Below are positions 59,707-64,000 of a DNA stretch of 64,000 nt, one piece after another. The DNA comes from Strongylocentrotus purpuratus (Eukaryota > Echinodermata > Echinoidea > Camarodonta > Strongylocentrotidae). The translations under genes and the position numbers were made by a program. Within the stretch, counting starts at the first letter, position 1. Every line of letters begins with the position of its first letter. The notes under the pieces are model-generated. The model did not search any database. It worked only from the letters and a program-made list of their open reading frames with translations, and was not told the origin of the DNA. The DNA is taken from NCBI RefSeq assembly GCF_000002235.5, contig NW_022145609.1:9989551-10053550 (forward strand), in the 5' to 3' direction.

Positions 59707-60449
59707 CCTCTTCTCCTTCTCCTCTTTCCCCTGTCCCTCCCCTCTCTCCCCTCTCTCCCCCCTCTCTCTCTCTCTCTCTTCCCCCTCTCCTCTTCTTGTC
59801 ACTCTCTTATCTCTCTGATATGAATTCTATACCTGCTATAGGTGGACTGGTGAGCATAGCGATCCCCACAGCTAGAATGACACCAGGGTTTGCCCATCTC
59901 TTCTTCCCCATGTCCCTCTCCCCCTCCTCCTCTCTCTCCCCCTCCTCCTCTCTCTCCCCTCTTTCCCCTCCCCTCTTTCTCCTCCCCTCTTCCCCCTCCC
60001 CTCTCCCTCCCTCTCCTCTCCCCTATCCTCTTCCCCCTGTCTCTCTCTCTCCGCATCTCTCTGATATGAATTCTATACCTGCTATAGGTGGACTGGTGAG
60101 CATAGCGATCCCCACAGCTAGAATGACACCAGGGTTTGCCCATCTCTTCTTCCCCATGTCCCTCTCCCCCTCCCCCTCTCCCTCCCCCTCTCCCTCCCAT
60201 CTTCCCCCTCCCCTCTCCCTCCCTCCCTCTCCTCCTATCCTCTTCCCCCTGTCACCCCCTCACGCATCTCTCTGATATGAATGATATACCTGCTATGGGT
60301 GGACTGGTGAGCATGGCGATCCCCACAGCTAGAATGACACCGGGATATGCATACTTCATCTGACCCGGTCCGAAGAGTGATACACACATCACAGTTTGAA
60401 GTGTGGCACAGGCTCCTGTCGTATAGCCTGCCAAGGCACAAAACACTAC
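56853..60449 (-). CDS. SLC16-like: SLC16-type (monocarboxylate transporter-like) gene, 3' end, partial
   Basis: Two exons, 60290-60449 and 56853-57037, join in phase 1 and give the last 114 residues. They contain the VVFCALAGYTTGACATLQTV helix, the G-x-A-x-G helix ending TSPPIAG (the family PPIAG motif), a D-x-x-GNY-x-GAFF segment and the last helix, then a hydrophilic C-tail ending in TAA. This arrangement is typical of helices 10-12 of SLC16 major-facilitator transporters. Upstream exons are not visible up to 64000 and must lie beyond the right edge. Substrate (lactate/pyruvate, amino acid or other) cannot be told from this part. The intron carries two partial copies of the penultimate exon. 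Confidence 0.78.
57047..57108. repeat. (GA)n microsatellite at the SLC16-like last-exon acceptor
   Basis: Reads (CT)n on the gene strand, ending about 10 bp before the acceptor, so it forms the polypyrimidine tract. Confidence 0.93.
57210..57974. mobile_element. 765-bp palindromic foldback element
   Basis: TACGGAAGCGTTAAAGTGCC on the left has its complement at 57955-57974 on the right, and the complementarity continues through both arms for about 300 bp. Each arm holds several imperfect copies of AAGTCGACTTGGCAAGATAA, CATGTCGACATG and similar self-complementary words. The unique centre is about 57535-57665. It lies in the last intron of the SLC16-like gene. Confidence 0.85.
58840..58960. repeat. 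(CTGT/CT)n microsatellite
   Basis: TCTGTCTC array; a shorter CT array is at 59123-59147. In the SLC16-like last intron. Confidence 0.9.
59833..59912 (-). pseudogene. Partial copy 1 of the SLC16-like penultimate exon
   Basis: Carries the 3' half of the exon (ANPGVILAVGIAML then TSPPIA) and an intact donor CAG|GTATAG. The 5' half is missing. The sequence upstream on the minus strand is purine-rich (GGGGAAGAAGAG), so there is no polypyrimidine tract for an acceptor. Probably a non-functional exon relic. Confidence 0.7.
60079..60158 (-). pseudogene. Partial copy 2 of the SLC16-like penultimate exon
   Basis: Appears identical to copy 1 over about 100 bp including flanks, and differs from the functional exon at several positions. 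The two copies therefore share a later duplication (period about 246 bp) that also copied the adjoining CT-rich repeat. Confidence 0.7.
60290..60449 (-). CDS. SLC16-like: SLC16-like gene, penultimate exon
   Basis: Acceptor GAGCTCAG, donor ATAGCAG|GTATAT, phases 0 and 1; 53 codons plus one base. Two membrane helices, with PPIA at the 3' end whose Gly codon is completed by the last exon. Confidence 0.78.
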
Positions 60450-60966
60450 CTGAGCTGTGGAGACACGAATAGAAAATAGAAATATAAATAGAGAGATAAA
60501 TAGATAAAGGAATATGTAAATATGTAAGAAAATAATTAAGTACTTAAGTAAGTAATGAAGTAAGCAAGTAGCTAAGTATAAGTAAGTACTCAAGTAAATT
60601 AGTATGAATAAGTAAGTAAAGAAATAAATACATAAATGAATCAATAAGTAAATGAATAGATAAATGGATGGAAATATAAATTAATAAAAAAGGAATAACC
60701 AATAACAAGATTCACTTGAGGAGCATTTAAAGGATATGATTATTTATTCATTAATTTAAGATAATTATGTTTTATATATTCATTTATTCATTTATGTTTT
60801 CATCTAATTGTTCATTTATTTATCCATTATATTATTCAATTATTTATTCATTTACTTACTTCCTTAATGATTTATTGATTGATGCATTCATCTTTTAATT
60901 AATTTATTTATTAATTAGCTTATGAATTTATAAACTAATCATTTTATTCATTTATTCATTTGCTCA

Positions 60967-60969
<3 letters not shown>

Positions 60970-61024
<55 letters not shown>

Positions 61025-61028
61025 TATT
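60970..61028. repeat. (TA)n microsatellite
   Basis: AT array. The 60480-60970 stretch to its left is degenerate AAGTAAGTAAAT then TTCATTTATTTA repeats. Confidence 0.93.
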
Positions 61029-61471
61029 TTTTGGGGGAGGGATGGGAACTTTCCAATCCACAGGCCTCAATGACGATACCCTTACAGCAACAGAATCATG
61101 TGCAGTATGGTATCATCTCGGTCTATAAATATATTTTTGTCATTAGCTGAAAGCTTCCCCACGCACATCACGATGATAAACGCCTTGAAACATCGAAATA
61201 CGGAGATTTTGTGCTTCAGTCGGATTTTTAAATTAGGTTTACTGCGCGATGGCCGCATTGAAAGTCATTCACCTCTACACAACACCTAAGGAATATTACC
61301 CACTTGCCCAAATATGCCCATGAATACAAGCTAGATTTAAGAAACTCTCTTATAATGGTCGGTACGCAAAAATATTCCAACAAAATATCAAACTCCGTCC
61401 ATAACTTCCGTAACCTATGTCACCGTCTATTGCAAAAAGAACGGAACGGGCTTAAAACATACGTAGCAGAT

Positions 61472-61600
61472 AACACCCACACCCACACACACACACACAC
61501 ACTCACACACATAACCATCATCACACACGCACGCACACGCACCCACCGATCCCACACACACGCACACACCCATGCACACACACGCACGCACGCACATACT
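61472..61600. repeat. (CA)n microsatellite
   Basis: CA/CACG array. The open frame running through it from 61304 has no recognised similarity. Confidence 0.93.
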
Positions 61601-61654
61601 TTTCAAAGTTTTTTTGTGAGAAAAGATATCAGAGAGTTCTTTTCACGCCAAATT

Positions 61655-61962
61655 TATTATAAATAAAACTGTTAAGCCTAGACACATTACACACCCAATG
61701 TCAACATTATATAACATGTCACTAAGAGGTTAAACAAAAACATTTCAACTTTATTAGAGGTTGTCCTCGACAAATCGTTTTTGATTTTTGACTACCCCTT
61801 CCACATTTTCTGATTTTTGTTTCTTTTTAAAACATACATTGCTCCATATATATGCTGTACATGTTTTATTATTGTATTGGATGTATGTATTCTATTTTAT
61901 GTATTTTCCCTATGTTCGACATTTGTTGAGAAATAAATTGAATTGAATTGAATTGAATTGGT
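61655..61962 (+). repeat. LINE-like 3' end with (AATTG)n tail
   Basis: AT-rich 3' UTR-like stretch ending GAAATAAATTGAATTGAATTG. Coding part not seen. Confidence 0.5.
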
Positions 61963-62518
61963 TGCCGCTGACACACACCAATAGTTGCATGACCTTCTTT
62001 TCACCCAATCGCTGAGTAACCATCGAGTCATTTGTAAGCTCACGGGGACAGTGTGATCCAAAGGTTTTATTTGAATTTGATTATTAATTCAAATAGATTT
62101 TTCCCTTGTCTTCAAAGGATAACGTGTTTGCATTTTAAACAATACCATGTGTGCTGCCTGGTACCATTCGATGTACTTGTTATTAATGTTGCCGATTCCT
62201 TCTTCACGATTTTTATTCTTTCATTTTCCTCGGTCTTCCATCCTACACCAGTACTGTACATATAGCGTTTACGCTCTTACTTCAACATTGATCATAAATG
62301 AATACTATAACATATTCTTTGCCACTTACTCTTGTTCCCCATTACATTTTCCTTGTAAATTTCATTTTAATTTTCTTTCTTTTTCACTTCACTTTATCTT
62401 GTTCACGAAGAAATTTGTTATTTTTGTCTCCTCCATGCGTGCATTAGATTCAATTGACTGCCAATCCTAGCTTTCACTCTTAAGAAAGAAACTATAGCGT
62501 GTTTCACTATTAATTATA

Positions 62519-62752
62519 GTGGAGAAAAAGCAAGAGGAAGAACGAAGAAGAAAAAGAAGAAGAAGAAGAAAAAGAAGAAGAAAGAGAAGAAGAAGAAAAA
62601 GAAGAAGAAGAAAAAGAAGAAGAGGAAAAAGGAGAAGAAGAAGAACAAGAAGAAGAGAAAGAAGAAGAAGAAGAAGAAGAAGAAGAAGAAGAAGAAGAAG
62701 GAGGAGGAGGAGGAGGAAAAAGAAGAGGAGGAGAAAGAAGAAAGAGGCAGGA
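62519..62752. repeat. (GAA)n microsatellite
   Basis: GAA/GGA trinucleotide array about 230 bp long. Open frames are artefacts. Confidence 0.95.
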
Positions 62753-63332
62753 ACATCAATAAAAACATTTAGATCAGGAAACACAAGAAGAAAAAACAAC
62801 ATCAACAATATGTGACCAAATGGGTTGCTTGAATTCAGGGCGACACAAAAAGGCACTCTTGCACCAGACTCAGAACTAATTATTCATAAACATACTCTTT
62901 GCTCTCGTTGTCACCTCAACAAACTAAAGCAGTGGCCCATTTATCATAGACTGATTGACAATTTAATTGGACCGCGAACTTAACGATCGGGATAAAGGGC
63001 AAATTTGCACTCCATTAGGACAAATGAATATTCCATTTATCTTTGGAAAATCAAAGGGCAATAATCGGGCAAAAATCAAGGAAAGTGCAGACACTTTTAT
63101 CTGTGTATCATAAATATAGATCAGCGTGGTAGATCATGTGTTTTCGAATTGGGATCAAATTCTAAATCTCGTGTCAATACCCGCGATAATTACGAAGCTA
63201 CTCTAGATCATTCTGTGCTTTCATTTAATGCAACGTATAGCAAAACACTAATATGCTATGATAAAATATACGTGTAGGGCTTAACATTAGTATTTATGTT
63301 CTACATTGTACATTAAATATATTAGTAACAAA

Positions 63333-63338
63333 ATAATA

Positions 63339-63379
<41 letters not shown>

Positions 63380-63380
63380 A
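63333..63380. repeat. (GAT)n microsatellite
   Basis: GAT trinucleotide array followed by ATA-rich sequence. Confidence 0.93.
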
Positions 63381-64000
63381 ATAATAACAGTAATTGTGAT
63401 GATGATGACCATATAATACTACTTCTACTACTACTAATAATAATATTAACAATAATGATAAATAAAATGCTGATAATTATCAATATCATAATAGTCACAA
63501 TAGTTGAGGTTCTATATCGCTCATGTCTGTCATACATATTTACATACATTTTTGCATGATATCAACACCCTTACATGATTTGAAAGGGGGATTCAAGATG
63601 ATTTATAAACAAAAATTACAATAAAAAGAAAAAAATTCAAGCAAAATATACGCGTAAATTTTATTTAGCTTTTTTTTTCTGGTGATATTTTTACAAAGCT
63701 TGATCTCTACATATGATTTAAAGTGCCTTGAACTTATTCACATGTGACAAAATATAGTTTAATGATGACACGAACACTGCCCCTCAAATATTGATCAGAC
63801 GGCACGTGGTGCGAAGAGCTCTGCTCTTTGGTAAACGTGTGACAGTAGTCAAATTCCAACCATGAGCTCAACATACTGTCTTATCCCCGCCCCCCCCCCC
63901 ACTCCGGGGTCGGAATGACCGCATGCGTGTTACCAAAATGTCCGGTAAAGGGGTACTTTTCGTGCGACAAAGTCCGGCCCGAGAATTGTAAAAAAAAAAG

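Larger units (their letters stand above)
59570..60270. repeat. CT-rich low-complexity block with embedded exon copies
   Basis: Mixed CTCT, CCCCTC and TCTCCC repeats on the plus strand, interrupted by the two partial exon copies. Open frames across it in several frames are artefacts of the repeat. Confidence 0.85.
60450..64000. other. SLC16-like intron, right edge of window
   Basis: AT-rich with microsatellites and a LINE-like 3' end. The next upstream exon of the SLC16-like gene was looked for on the minus strand and not found. Confidence 0.5.

Noticed and set aside
59833..60158. Mutually exclusive alternative exons of the SLC16-like gene
   Set aside because: The copies lack the first half of the exon and a usable acceptor tract, so splicing would delete a membrane helix. 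Kept as exon relics.
59526..60275. 249-codon plus-strand frame with repeated SDMNSIPAIGGLVSIAIP
   Set aside because: Antisense of the duplicated SLC16-like exon fragments plus CT repeat. The minus-strand reading has the PPIAG motif, splice donor and phase match.
62467..62856. 129-codon Leu/Phe-rich minus-strand frame
   Set aside because: Translation of the (GAA)n array.

Overview
The window looks like a piece of an invertebrate deuterostome nuclear genome. It is AT-rich, with short exons, GT-AG introns of 0.5 to 8 kb, many microsatellites, tRNA-derived SINEs, LINE 3' ends and foldback MITEs. Gene families and repeat style fit an echinoderm such as a sea urchin. That assignment is inference; no species is claimed.

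Four protein-coding loci and one tRNA can be supported. (1) 3195-3832, minus strand: first coding exon of an SLC1-family excitatory amino acid transporter (EAAT) that continues off the left edge. (2) 10403-31240, minus strand: a complete second EAAT gene, reconstructed from eight exons whose phases join exactly into a 528-residue protein closest to the EAAT2 (SLC1A2) type. The two EAAT genes are head to tail. The 43-nt third exon of gene 2 sits in a three-copy tandem array in which two copies are disabled. (3) 47187-52483, plus strand: a three-exon gene for a 318-residue sulfotransferase-family P-loop protein. (4) 56853-60449, minus strand: the last two exons of an SLC16-type (monocarboxylate transporter) gene whose 5' part lies beyond the right edge. 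Its penultimate exon has two partial, identical copies in the following intron. A tRNA-Cys(GCA) gene lies at 54768-54839.

The rest is mostly introns and intergenic DNA rich in repeats. The best resolved are: a pair of about 640-bp CpG-rich MITEs with TWA target duplications in opposite orientation 38 kb apart (11420-12060 and 50328-50967); a hAT-type MITE with a perfect 8-bp duplication (48485-48848); a roughly 2-kb TIR element carrying a 52-bp minisatellite (18761-20780); a tandem Helitron/Helentron-like element (35719-38140); a 765-bp palindrome rich in AAGTCGACTT (57210-57974); a 548-bp foldback (41695-42242); two LINE reverse-transcriptase C-terminal remnants (38568-38790 and 40514-40735); and several SINE and MITE families.

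The EAAT and SLC16 genes are membrane transporters (acidic amino acids; probably monocarboxylates), and the sulfotransferase-like gene is unrelated. No operon-like or defence-like system is visible. The most interesting signals are the exon duplications in both transporter genes, the methionine-rich glycosylated loop of the EAAT, and the structure of several transposons.
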